A stretch of DNA of 37,793 nucleotides. Origin: Brachyspira sp. (lineage in GTDB: Bacteria > Spirochaetota > Brachyspiria > Brachyspirales > Brachyspiraceae). Positions 18,027-26,597 of this stretch are shown here, piece by piece; the stretch's first letter is position 1, and the number at the start of each line of letters is the position of its first letter. The notes under the pieces are model-generated. The model worked only from the letters and a program-made list of their open reading frames with translations. It did no database searches and had not been told where the DNA came from. The position numbers and the translations under genes are program-made. The stretch spans positions 1 to 37,793 of the forward strand of contig NZ_JARHYI010000153.1 of assembly GCF_029258575.1 (NCBI RefSeq), read 5' to 3'.

Positions 18027-20051
18027 TTAAATCTTTACCATTCTAAAATCTAAATTTTCGGGTGCCTCTGCTTCAATTCTAATTTGTTTAATAAGTTCAT
18101 CATTAAATTCGATACCCTCTTTTTCTGATTTTAATTTGGCAATATATTCAAAATAAACATCTAATATATAATTTTCTCCTTCACGTATGGTTATCTGCTC
18201 CATATTAAAAATTTCTTCAAGCTTATCATACTGCTTTAAAAACAAATAGGAACGGGCAGCATATAAAGCTATTTTTTCGCAATAACCACGTTTTTCATAT
18301 ATTTCTACTACTTTATCATATTTTTTCAATAAGTCAAACAAATAAAAATATTCTACTAAAAAAGCTTCATCTATTTTTAATATATCAAATATCTCAACTG
18401 CTTTACTCATATAATATAAAGCTTTTTCATAATCTTTTTTATCTTTATAATATACAGATATATTTCTATAGGCTATAGCAGTAGGTTTAATATCCAAAGA
18501 TTTAAGCCATGATTCTAATGCTTTATCCTCCATAAAACTTTCATAATAAATAATACCCAAATGAACAAATACAGCAGCATTTTTATCATCACAAGATTCT
18601 AATAAATTTTTAAAATCCAACATATAAGAAATAGGAAGTTCATCAGATTCCATCTCATCTAAATAACCTTTATCTAAGAAATCCTTCCAAATCATAGAAT
18701 CTTCTTTCATTGAGTCTTTAGGAAATATCATAGACTTAAAAGATTTATTTAAATTATATTTTTCTCTCCTAATATCCTCTAATGCTCCCCATCCTTTTCC
18801 ATAAGATAATATACTGCTTATTTGCAAATCTGATTCTTCTGAGAATTTATTCATTAAATTATTCAAATGATTCTCATCAATATTTCTATTAACTTCTGCT
18901 TCAACTTTTTCTCTAGCTTTAGAATAATCCTCTGCAAATATATCATCATAATTATCTTTTAAATAATCAAAACTAAATGCCTGAATAAACTCTATACAGC
19001 TATTGGCATCCATATCAAAACCATTTACCTGAGTAGGCATTATACCAGCCTGAACTTCTATATATTCTCCTTCATTTCCTTTTGATAAAAAACTTTCCCA
19101 CTTTCTTCCGCCTCTTAAATTTCCCCAGCAGAACATCTTTCTGTATCTCAATTTATTAGTAGATCTTTCAAAAAACATAAATCCATCATTATAAACGGCA
19201 GCTTCCCAAGGACTTACAGTTTCTTTTTTAGTTTGAAAGAAATACTCGCTTGAATACTCAAAATTTAGAGGATAGCTTCCATCTTCTACAAAAGGAGTTT
19301 TAGGAAGTTTAGAGGCTCCAAATTTCTTAATAGAATTTTCTGTAGAACCCACACTATTAGGATATATATAAACAATATCATCTGTTGCTGAAAATACTCT
19401 AATATTTTTTTCTTCTCTCACTGCTATATTAGTCCACCAATACATAGGTTTTTTATAATTTTCATCATTAATTATTTTTACATAAACATATAAATTTTTA
19501 TCTCCATCAATAAGTCTAAAATCCATTTGATAATATATTCTTTTAGTTCTTTCAAACTCATAAACTCTAAGAAACTCTTTATTATCATTATCTTTAACTA
19601 CAGAGAAAAACAAAGGTTCGCAAGTTTGTAAAGAATGTCCGAACTGAGAAACATTCCATTCTATACCGCCTGAAAACCAAGCATTTCTAGAAGCTAAATT
19701 AGCAACTTGGAAAACGGGATTTTTAAATAAAATATCTTTTCCTGTTTCTTTATCAACCAAAGAATATAATCGTCCGCCGTATTCAGGTAAAAATACAGCT
19801 TTAACTTTATCATTCTCTATAACAACGGTATTTAATTTTATATTAGTCTTATTTCTATCATATCTATCTTGCATCTTATAAGGTAATAGTCTAAGCCCTA
19901 TTTCATAACCTATATTTTCCATACTTTCTTCATTCAAAGTTCCATCACTTTTAATCTGTTTATCTTTCTGTCTGTCCCTAAATATAGGAAGCGGATTTTC
20001 GCCTTTCAATAAACTTCCTTCAATATCCAAATGAGAAACATATATTTTCAT
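18027..20051 (-). CDS. DUF5107 domain protein with C-terminal TPR repeats
   Basis: This 674-residue protein has no signal peptide. Residues about 70-390 match DUF5107, a galactose-mutarotase-like beta-sandwich: LPEYGGRLYSLVDKETGKDILFKNP, then GGIEWNVSQFGHS, and RKMFCWGNLRGGRKWE. Residues about 490-660 carry TPR-like helices (AAVFVHLGIIYYESFMEDKA, IAYRNISVYYKDKKDYEKA). Members of this family lie next to glycan and sugar genes; their reaction is not known to me. A cytoplasmic sugar-binding or sugar-modifying role is inferred from the fold and from its place between the permeases and the ATPase. It is shorter than many DUF5107-TPR proteins, which often exceed 1,000 residues (from memory). Confidence 0.85.
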   Translation of the reverse strand: MKIYVSHLDIEGSLLKGENPLPIFRDRQKDKQIKSDGTLNEESMENIGYEIGLRLLPYKMQDRYDRNKTNIKLNTVVIENDKVKAVFLPEYGGRLYSLVDKETGKDILFKNPVFQVANLASRNAWFSGGIEWNVSQFGHSLQTCEPLFFSVVKDNDNKEFLRVYEFERTKRIYYQMDFRLIDGDKNLYVYVKIINDENYKKPMYWWTNIAVREEKNIRVFSATDDIVYIYPNSVGSTENSIKKFGASKLPKTPFVEDGSYPLNFEYSSEYFFQTKKETVSPWEAAVYNDGFMFFERSTNKLRYRKMFCWGNLRGGRKWESFLSKGNEGEYIEVQAGIMPTQVNGFDMDANSCIEFIQAFSFDYLKDNYDDIFAEDYSKAREKVEAEVNRNIDENHLNNLMNKFSEESDLQISSILSYGKGWGALEDIRREKYNLNKSFKSMIFPKDSMKEDSMIWKDFLDKGYLDEMESDELPISYMLDFKNLLESCDDKNAAVFVHLGIIYYESFMEDKALESWLKSLDIKPTAIAYRNISVYYKDKKDYEKALYYMSKAVEIFDILKIDEAFLVEYFYLFDLLKKYDKVVEIYEKRGYCEKIALYAARSYLFLKQYDKLEEIFNMEQITIREGENYILDVYFEYIAKLKSEKEGIEFNDELIKQIRIEAEAPENLDFRMVKI

Positions 20052-20070
20052 ATAATATATCCTTAATTAA

Positions 20071-20910
20071 TTAACCTTTTATAGCTCCGCCTGTAACATT
20101 AGCAATAATTTTTTCTGAAAGTATTACATACAATATAAATGTAGGTAAAAATACTATAACAACTGCAGCAAACATACCAGCCCAATCCCCTGTATATCTC
20201 ATTGATTGTATCATAGAAAATAAACCAACGGCAAGAGGTCTCATATTACTATTATTTGCAAATATTAATGCCATAAAATACTCATTCCAAACAGTAATAA
20301 AATTAAAAATAGTTACTGTAATAATTCCCGGCTGAGCTAAAGGAAGCATTATTACCCAAAATGTTTTCATAGGTCCGCATCCATCTATAGCAGCAGCTTC
20401 TTCAAATGTAAAAGATAAACTCTTGAAAAAAGTTATAAGGAAAAACACAGTAAAAGGTATATTGATCCCTATATATAAAAATATCAATACTAATCTTGAA
20501 TTTGTCATCTTAAGAGATGTTACTATACCAAATAAAGGCATAATTATCATAATAGCAGGTATTCCCAAAGCAATTACAAATATTTTCTGTACAGCACCAT
20601 TCAATTTAAATGGAAATCTTGCTAATACATAAGCTGCAGGTGCAGATATAATTATTATGCCAAAACAAGAAATTATAGTATAAATAAGAGAATTCAAAAA
20701 ATATTTAGCTACATTATGAGTAACTAAAGCTTTTATATAATTCTCAGGATGTAATCCGTCTTTAAATAAAGTATTCTGAAATATATTTGGAGTTGTAGAA
20801 AAAGATGCTAATATTATCCAGCCTATAACCAAAAATGTAAAAGTACACCAAAGAGATACTAAAGCATATCCTGGAAGCAAAGCAATTTGTTTATATTTCG
20901 TTTTATTCAT
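20071..20910 (-). CDS. CUT1 sugar ABC transporter permease (MalG/LacG type)
   Basis: This 279-residue inner-membrane protein has about six hydrophobic helices. The EAA loop that docks on the ATPase is clear: FEEAAAIDGCGPMKTFWVIMLPLAQPG at about 185-212. The C-terminus IANVTGGAIKG matches the usual VxGLTxGAVKG ending of MalG-type subunits. It follows the other permease after 16 bp and precedes the DUF5107 gene after 19 bp, so it is in an operon with both. Confidence 0.92.
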   Translation of the reverse strand: MNKTKYKQIALLPGYALVSLWCTFTFLVIGWIILASFSTTPNIFQNTLFKDGLHPENYIKALVTHNVAKYFLNSLIYTIISCFGIIIISAPAAYVLARFPFKLNGAVQKIFVIALGIPAIMIIMPLFGIVTSLKMTNSRLVLIFLYIGINIPFTVFFLITFFKSLSFTFEEAAAIDGCGPMKTFWVIMLPLAQPGIITVTIFNFITVWNEYFMALIFANNSNMRPLAVGLFSMIQSMRYTGDWAGMFAAVVIVFLPTFILYVILSEKIIANVTGGAIKG

Positions 20911-20926
20911 AAAAAACTCCGCTCAA

Positions 20927-21838
20927 TTAAAACTCTAATTTTTTATCTTTGAATATTATATTAGTAACAATAAAAGAAAGTACGATTATCAAAGTAAGTA
21001 CAACACCTACTGCAGCTCCGTTACCAACATTCCTATCTAAAACAACCTGATTTGCACCAAATACTTCCTGATACATATAAACCATTGGAGTAACAGTTCC
21101 AGGCTCAGGAATTAAAGGTGAGAATAATTGAGACCATACAAAAAATCCTACAGCATTTATAGTCCATAAAACCACATTAGTTCTCATAATATCTGAGAGA
21201 AGAGGCAATGTTATTTGGAAAAATTGCTGAAATACATTAGCACCGTCTATAGTAGCAGCTTCATAAAAATCGGTTGGTATTCTTTCTATACCTGCCATAA
21301 ATATAAGCATGAAATAACCTACCATACCGAAAGAATATGCTATTACCAAAGCAATAAATATATTATCAGGAGAAGTCCATTGCATATTTGCTAACTTATC
21401 AATAGACAAAAAACTAAATACACTTTTTAATAGACCATATTTAGAATTATATACATAGTGAATCCACATAGTAGCCATAGCAACAGCAGATACCACATTA
21501 GGCAAATATATAACAGATCTATAAAATGACTTAAACTTTACTCCTGAAGTAAGAATTACAGCAAAAAGTAAAGCAAAGAAAAATATAATTATACCGCCTA
21601 TTAACCATATAAAAAATACATTCTTTAAAGACTGCATAAATAACTGACTATTAAGCAAATTAATATAATTTCCTAAACCAATAAATCCCCATTCAGACAT
21701 TCTAGATGAAATAGAATCCATCTTAAAAAAACTCATTATAATTGTTTTTATTGTAGGATAAAAGAATATTAATGTATACATCAAAACTGCTGGAGATAGA
21801 AATAATATTATCATTAGTAATCTAGTTTTCTTAAGCAT
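20927..21838 (-). CDS. CUT1 sugar ABC transporter permease (MalF/UgpA type)
   Basis: This is a 303-residue inner-membrane subunit with about six helices and an EAA loop (FYEAATIDGANVFQQFFQITLPLL). I start it at the internal Met that reads MLKKTRLLMI because GGGAG stands 8 bases before that ATG. The frame could start 12 codons earlier at 21874, but no ribosome-binding site is there. It is the first gene of the minus-strand import operon, with its own promoter at 21972-22000. The binding-protein gene upstream has a separate promoter and a terminator. Confidence 0.9.
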   Translation of the reverse strand: MLKKTRLLMIILFLSPAVLMYTLIFFYPTIKTIIMSFFKMDSISSRMSEWGFIGLGNYINLLNSQLFMQSLKNVFFIWLIGGIIIFFFALLFAVILTSGVKFKSFYRSVIYLPNVVSAVAMATMWIHYVYNSKYGLLKSVFSFLSIDKLANMQWTSPDNIFIALVIAYSFGMVGYFMLIFMAGIERIPTDFYEAATIDGANVFQQFFQITLPLLSDIMRTNVVLWTINAVGFFVWSQLFSPLIPEPGTVTPMVYMYQEVFGANQVVLDRNVGNGAAVGVVLTLIIVLSFIVTNIIFKDKKLEF

Positions 21839-21971
21839 ATTTAACTCCCAATTAAATAAAATTAGCATATACATTATAACTTCATATGAATATTAAAATA
21901 TACTCAATATTGCTTCAAAAAATTTTTAAGATTTTTCACAAAAATAAATATTATTACTTTCACTGTGATAT

Positions 21972-22000
21972 AGTATAGTGAATATTTTATACATTGTCAA
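21972..22000 (-). promoter_or_regulatory. Promoter of the permease operon
   Basis: On the minus strand the elements are TTGACA (21995-22000), 17 bp, then TATACT (21972-21977), giving a 5' leader of about 125 bases. The hexamers sit in AACTTGACAATGTA and ACTATACTA, both also found at the binding-protein promoter. A palindrome, acaaatttgt (22005-22014), lies just upstream of the -35 and is a possible operator. The rest of the 21839-22156 gap holds only this promoter and the terminator at 22096-22131. Confidence 0.75.
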
Positions 22001-22095
22001 GTTAACAAATTTGTAACATATAAAAATTTAATACTGTAAAATATATTATATCAAAAATACTATAGATTAGTTTTTATTTAATTTAAAACATATAA

Positions 22096-22131
22096 AAATC
22101 TCCTAAAATGAATATTCATTTCAGGAGATTT
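22096..22131 (-). terminator. Terminator of the sugar-binding lipoprotein gene
   Basis: The 18-bp stem is fully paired on the minus strand with one G-U pair and is followed by a TTTTT run. It lies about 25 bp after the stop at 22157 and separates the binding-protein unit from the permease operon. Confidence 0.85.
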
Positions 22132-22156
22132 CTTTTATTATAAAATTTGTTTTATA

Positions 22157-23410
22157 TTATTTTTTTACTTCATCAACAAACTGCTCAGCTGTATATTGAC
22201 CTGACAAAACTTTAGTAAATGCTGCTACTATAACAGGAGTTTTATCAGTATTATACTGCACGCCTCCAGCCCAAGGATAACAAGCACCTAATTGTGAGAA
22301 TACCACCTTAGCATCTTCTAATTGTTTAGGCCAATCTGTTGTATTAGCCATAGGAACACCATAAGTTTTTTCTGCTAATTGTTTATCCCATTCTCCTGTA
22401 GTTAAATGTACTATCAATTTAAATACTTCTTCAGGATATTTTGTATTTTTATTAACTTGGAATGATTGTCCGCCGTAATTTAAATCATAAAGTCCTGATA
22501 CTCCGTTTGGTACTGTAGGATAAGGGAATTGTCCCCAAGGGAAATCAGGTCCTGTTGTAGGCATAATTTCATTTACAAGCCAAGTACCATTCAAATACAT
22601 TGTTACTTCACCATTAGCTACTTCCTGCTGACCTTGAGGGTATTTATTTCCTGCTACATTTGGAGAAACATAACCTAATTTATACATCTCTTCCCAGTCT
22701 TTAGCAGCCTGTAATACTGCAGGATCATCCCAATTTTTTCCTTCTATTACTAATTGTTTTACCCAATCAGAACCTTTATATTTAGCTAATTGAAATCCGT
22801 AAATAACATCAACATAAGCATCATCTACAGTTATAGGAGTAAATCCTGCTGCTTTTAATTTAGCACATGCATCTTTAAACTCTGCCCAAGTTTCAGGAAC
22901 TTTTGTAATACCAGCTTTAGCAAAATGATCTTTATTATACATAATTAAGAATGTAAAAGGCTGATAAGGTATAGCATAAATTTTTCCATCTTCTGAATAT
23001 GTTTTAGCTAATTCTAAAAGAGAAGAAATAACAGTTTCCTGATATGGTTTTCCATCTGTTGTATCATAACTCTTTGCAACATAATCATCTAAAGGCATTG
23101 CATACTTACCCCAAGTTCTTATAGTTCTTTCTAAATCTTCATCCCATATATCTATTATTTGATTATTGTCAAGTGCAGGCTGTAAAGTCTTTCTTATCTC
23201 TCTTCCGCTCCAATTCACTGTAACTTTTACATCAGGATATTTTTTCATATAATCCTCGATAGCTGCCTTGATAACCTGACCTTGAGGCTCTACCTCATTC
23301 CACATTGACCAATATACTATTGTTTTTTTATTAGTATCATCTGTTTTACCACAAGAAAATAATACAAATACAAAAAACACACTCAAACCTAAAAAAATTA
23401 ACTTTTTCAT
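22157..23410 (-). CDS. Sugar ABC transporter substrate-binding lipoprotein (SBP family 1)
   Basis: I start this 417-residue protein at MKKLIFLGLSVFFVF because AAGGAGACTAAAG precedes that ATG. The frame opens 42 codons earlier at 23536, but that extension spans the promoter and would bury the signal peptide. Lipobox LFSC puts the lipidated Cys at residue 20. The mature part starts VYWSMWNEVEPQ and has typical family-1 features: a YAIPYQPFTFLIMYNK strand, AEFKDACAKLKAAG, and GEVTMYLNGTWLV. It captures an unknown sugar outside the inner membrane and passes it to the permeases at 20927 and 20071. A single-gene unit is usual for a binding protein needed in excess. Confidence 0.92.
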   Translation of the reverse strand: MKKLIFLGLSVFFVFVLFSCGKTDDTNKKTIVYWSMWNEVEPQGQVIKAAIEDYMKKYPDVKVTVNWSGREIRKTLQPALDNNQIIDIWDEDLERTIRTWGKYAMPLDDYVAKSYDTTDGKPYQETVISSLLELAKTYSEDGKIYAIPYQPFTFLIMYNKDHFAKAGITKVPETWAEFKDACAKLKAAGFTPITVDDAYVDVIYGFQLAKYKGSDWVKQLVIEGKNWDDPAVLQAAKDWEEMYKLGYVSPNVAGNKYPQGQQEVANGEVTMYLNGTWLVNEIMPTTGPDFPWGQFPYPTVPNGVSGLYDLNYGGQSFQVNKNTKYPEEVFKLIVHLTTGEWDKQLAEKTYGVPMANTTDWPKQLEDAKVVFSQLGACYPWAGGVQYNTDKTPVIVAAFTKVLSGQYTAEQFVDEVKK

Positions 23411-23459
23411 CTTTAGTCTCCTTAAAATATAAAAAGAATAAAACACTGCATATTTTATT

Positions 23460-23487
23460 AGTATAGTTACTATTGTTACATTGTCAA
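23460..23487 (-). promoter_or_regulatory. Promoter of the binding-protein gene
   Basis: On the minus strand the elements are TTGACA (23482-23487), 16 bp, then TATACT (23460-23465), with a leader of about 42 bases. The hexamers lie within AACTTGACAATGTA and ACTATACTA, as at the permease promoter. The spacer holds a GTAAC direct repeat. Confidence 0.75.
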
Positions 23488-23629
23488 GTTTATTAATAAT
23501 TTTTTTATATTCATATTTCATATTTATCATTGACATTCATCAAATAAAGTATAAACTATAATATATATGTATAATTAATTATTATATTAGTTACATATAA
23601 ATGAATAAAAAATTATATGGGGGCTTTAT

Positions 23630-24487
23630 ATGCTAAAAAAAGGAATTAATCTTTGGGCTTTTCCTGCAGGAACTTCTTATAAAGATATGTTCACAATAGC
23701 AAAAGATGCAGGATTTGAAGGAATCGAGTTAAGTCTTACAGAAGAAGGTCCTTTAGGATTAAAAAGTTCTGAAAAAGATATATTGGAAGTAAAAAAAATG
23801 GCTGATGATATGGGACTTCAAATCAAAAGTTTTGCTTCTGATTTAGCTTGGGGTAATCCTATCACATCATCTGATGAAAAAATTAGAGATGATGCTGTTT
23901 CTTATATAAAAAGACAGCTTGAAGTAGCTTCCATACTCAATGCTGACACTATTCTTTTGGTTCCAGGATATGTTGGTGTTGATTTCATACCAAACAGCGA
24001 AGTTATTTATTATGAAGATGCTTATAAAAGAGCTAAAGAATGTATTTCAAAAGTTGTAGATACTGCTGAAAAATTTAAAGTTGCTATAGGTATAGAAAAT
24101 GTTTGGAATAAATTTTTAATTTCTGCTATGGAAATGCGTAACTTTATAGATGAATTTAATAGTGATTATGTAGGTTCATACTTTGACGTAGGTAATGTTA
24201 TTTATATGGGATATCCTGAACAATGGATAAAAGTTCTTGGTAAAAGAATTAAAAAAGTTCACTTCAAAGATTATAGAAGAGAAGTTGGTACTCTATCAGG
24301 ATTTGTAGATTTACTTGCAGGAGATGTTAATTATCCTGCTGTAGTAGAGGCTCTTAAAGAAATCGGATATGATGACTTCTGTACTGGAGAAATGATTCCT
24401 GCTTATAAGTATTATACATATCAAATTATATATAATACTTCAGCTTCTATGGATATTATACTTGGAAGAAAGAAATTTCCTTGTTAA
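23630..24487 (+). CDS. Sugar-phosphate isomerase/epimerase-type TIM barrel protein
   Basis: This 285-residue protein has an AP-endonuclease-2-like barrel (the IolE/IolI/UlaE superfamily). The strand ends carry metal-ligand candidates: Glu in GIENVW, Asp in YFDVGN, His in VHFKDYRR, and Glu in TGEM. Family members epimerise or isomerise keto sugars or dehydrate inositol derivatives in the cytoplasm. GGGGG stands just before the ATG. It is the first of three plus-strand genes, 32 bp before the first dehydrogenase, divergent from the sugar-binding protein. The exact substrate cannot be told from sequence. A keto-sugar or keto-glycoside is plausible because two oxidoreductases follow. Confidence 0.88.
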   Translation: MLKKGINLWAFPAGTSYKDMFTIAKDAGFEGIELSLTEEGPLGLKSSEKDILEVKKMADDMGLQIKSFASDLAWGNPITSSDEKIRDDAVSYIKRQLEVASILNADTILLVPGYVGVDFIPNSEVIYYEDAYKRAKECISKVVDTAEKFKVAIGIENVWNKFLISAMEMRNFIDEFNSDYVGSYFDVGNVIYMGYPEQWIKVLGKRIKKVHFKDYRREVGTLSGFVDLLAGDVNYPAVVEALKEIGYDDFCTGEMIPAYKYYTYQIIYNTSASMDIILGRKKFPC

Positions 24488-24519
24488 TTTTATTTAAATG
24501 AGTAAGTAGGAGAAATTTT

Positions 24520-25509
24520 ATGATAGCTATAATAGGCGGTGGTTTCATAAGCACTATACATGCTTCATGCTATAAAAATTTAGGTGTAAAAATAGAAGCC
24601 ATTGCAGATATAAGTGAGGAAGTAAGGAATAATTTCTCATCTAAATTTAATTGCAAGGCTTATGAATCTGCTGAAAAAATGCTTGAGGAAACAGCTGATA
24701 AAATAGAAATAGTGGATATATGTGCTCCGACATTTTTGCATAAAGAAATGATTGAGTTAGCTTTAAAATATAATAAACATGTTATATGCGAAAAACCGCT
24801 CTCTATTAATTTAAACATGTATGATGAAATAATATCTAAATTTCAAAATTCTGATAAATATTTGATGACAGCTCAAGTAATAAGATTTTGGCCTGAATAT
24901 GTAAAAATTAAAGAATGGATAGATACTGGAGTTTTAGGAAATATAAAACTAGTATCTGCCAAAAGACTTGCACAGCATCCTAAAAGTAAATGGTTTTATG
25001 ATCCTTCTAAAAGTGGAGGCGGTATATTTGAACTTCATATACATGATATAGATTTTCTTTGCTATTTATTCGGTGATGTTAAAGAAGTATACGCTAACGG
25101 TTCTCAAGATGAGAATAAATCTTGGGATTTTGTAAATAGTTCTATAAAATTCAAAAATGGTGTAAGTGCTGTATCTCAAGGTGCTTTTGGAATCACTGAG
25201 AATTATCCTTTTACTGCTAATTTCAAAGTTATAGGCGATAAAGGTACTGCAGAATTTAATCTTTCTGCGGGTGTTAACCTTGATAGCGGAGGTACAAACA
25301 GTTTAACTCTTTATAGAAACGGCTATCAACCTATAATAGAAAATGTTGGAAATAGAGATCCTTATGAAATAGAGTTAGAATATTTTATTAATTGTGTGAA
25401 AAATAAAATTTATCCTGAAATTGTTAATTTAAATTCTATTAGAAAATCAATAGAAACAACGATAAATTTAATTAAATCTTTAGAAACTGAAAATGTTATA
25501 AAATACTAA
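24520..25509 (+). CDS. Gfo/Idh/MocA oxidoreductase 1
   Basis: This 329-residue protein has an N-terminal Rossmann domain with IAIIGGGFISTIHASCY and the EKPLSI motif near residue 94. The C-terminal substrate domain has a SGGGIFELHIHDIDFLCYLF segment with the usual catalytic His/Asp set near residues 165-185. Family members oxidise a sugar or cyclitol hydroxyl with NAD(P). GGAG lies before the ATG. It is close to the next gene throughout, so the two come from duplication, but the dinucleotide loop differs (GGGFIS against GGGFMG). The pair may act as partners or on two related substrates. Confidence 0.9.
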   Translation: MIAIIGGGFISTIHASCYKNLGVKIEAIADISEEVRNNFSSKFNCKAYESAEKMLEETADKIEIVDICAPTFLHKEMIELALKYNKHVICEKPLSINLNMYDEIISKFQNSDKYLMTAQVIRFWPEYVKIKEWIDTGVLGNIKLVSAKRLAQHPKSKWFYDPSKSGGGIFELHIHDIDFLCYLFGDVKEVYANGSQDENKSWDFVNSSIKFKNGVSAVSQGAFGITENYPFTANFKVIGDKGTAEFNLSAGVNLDSGGTNSLTLYRNGYQPIIENVGNRDPYEIELEYFINCVKNKIYPEIVNLNSIRKSIETTINLIKSLETENVIKY

Positions 25510-25532
25510 TAATCGATTTTAAGGAGTAAAAA

Positions 25533-26534
25533 ATGGTTAAAGTTGCAATAGTAGGTGGCGGTTTCATGGGTACAACTCATGCTAAAGGTTATAAAAATAT
25601 AGGAGTAGAAATTGTTGCCATTGCAGATATAGATAAAAAAGCAAAAGAAGACTTTATGAAAACATATAATTGTAAAGGATTCGATACAGCTCAAAGCATG
25701 ATGGAAGAAATACATTCAGAAATAGATTATTTAGATGTATGTATTCCAACATATCAGCATGAAGAAATGGTCTTACTCGCTACTAAATACAATAAACATG
25801 TATTAAGTGAAAAACCTTTTGCTTTAACTTTGGAAGCTATAGATAATATGCTCGAAGCTACACAAAAAGCAAATAGTATATTTATGATAGGACAAGTGCT
25901 TCATTTCTGGCCTGAATATGCTAAAATAAAAAAATGGATTGATCAAGGAATATTCGGAGAAATAAAATTAGCTACTGCAGTAAGACTTGGACAGCATCCT
26001 GTAAGCGAATGGTATGGAGATATTAATAAAAGCGGAGGCGGTATATACGATCTTCATGTTCACGATATAGATTTCCTTTGCTATTTATTTGGAGATGTAG
26101 AGGAAGTATATGCCACAGGTAAAAAGGCAAGAAAAGATGCTTGGAATTTTGTAGATAGTACATTGAGATTTAAAAATGGAGTTAATGCAACTGCTCAGGC
26201 AGCTTTTGGTATTACTGATAATTATCCTTTCTCTATGAATTTAAGAATAGTAGGTGAAAAAGCGACAGCCGAATTTTCATTCTCTGCAGGATTTAATTTG
26301 GAAGATATTGCATCAGCTAAGAATTCACTAATTTTATATAGAAACGGAGAGAAACCATATCAGGAACCTCCAAGCACTAGAGATCCGTATGAAATAGAAA
26401 TTGAATATTTTGCTAATTGTGTTAAAGAAGGAAAACAACCCGAAATAGTAAAACCTAAAGAAGTAAGAAAATCTATTCAAGCTATTTTAGCTTTAATCAA
26501 ATCATTAGAAACAGGACAGGTTATTAAAATTTAA
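25533..26534 (+). CDS. Gfo/Idh/MocA oxidoreductase 2
   Basis: This 333-residue paralogue of the previous gene starts 23 bp after it with AAGGAG before the ATG. Rossmann loop VAIVGGGFMGTTHAKGY, EKPFALT near residue 93, and SGGGIYDLHVHDIDFLCYLF in the second domain are all intact, and it keeps the more standard dinucleotide loop of the two. It is the last gene of the plus-strand catabolic unit, which ends at the hairpin 26554-26585. Together with the isomerase it could run an oxidise, isomerise or epimerise, reduce sequence. Inositol dehydrogenase or 3-keto-glycoside-forming enzymes are the nearest known themes (inference). Confidence 0.9.
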   Translation: MVKVAIVGGGFMGTTHAKGYKNIGVEIVAIADIDKKAKEDFMKTYNCKGFDTAQSMMEEIHSEIDYLDVCIPTYQHEEMVLLATKYNKHVLSEKPFALTLEAIDNMLEATQKANSIFMIGQVLHFWPEYAKIKKWIDQGIFGEIKLATAVRLGQHPVSEWYGDINKSGGGIYDLHVHDIDFLCYLFGDVEEVYATGKKARKDAWNFVDSTLRFKNGVNATAQAAFGITDNYPFSMNLRIVGEKATAEFSFSAGFNLEDIASAKNSLILYRNGEKPYQEPPSTRDPYEIEIEYFANCVKEGKQPEIVKPKEVRKSIQAILALIKSLETGQVIKI

Positions 26535-26553
26535 TATTTTAATTCCATTATAA

Positions 26554-26585
26554 AATTAAGGGAGAATATAAATCCTCCCTTAATT
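26554..26585. terminator. Bidirectional terminator
   Basis: A perfect 11-bp stem (aattaagggag / ctcccttaatt) with a 10-base loop lies between two convergent genes. AT-rich runs on both sides make it usable by both strands. Confidence 0.8.
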
Positions 26586-26597
26586 ATTAATCAAACA

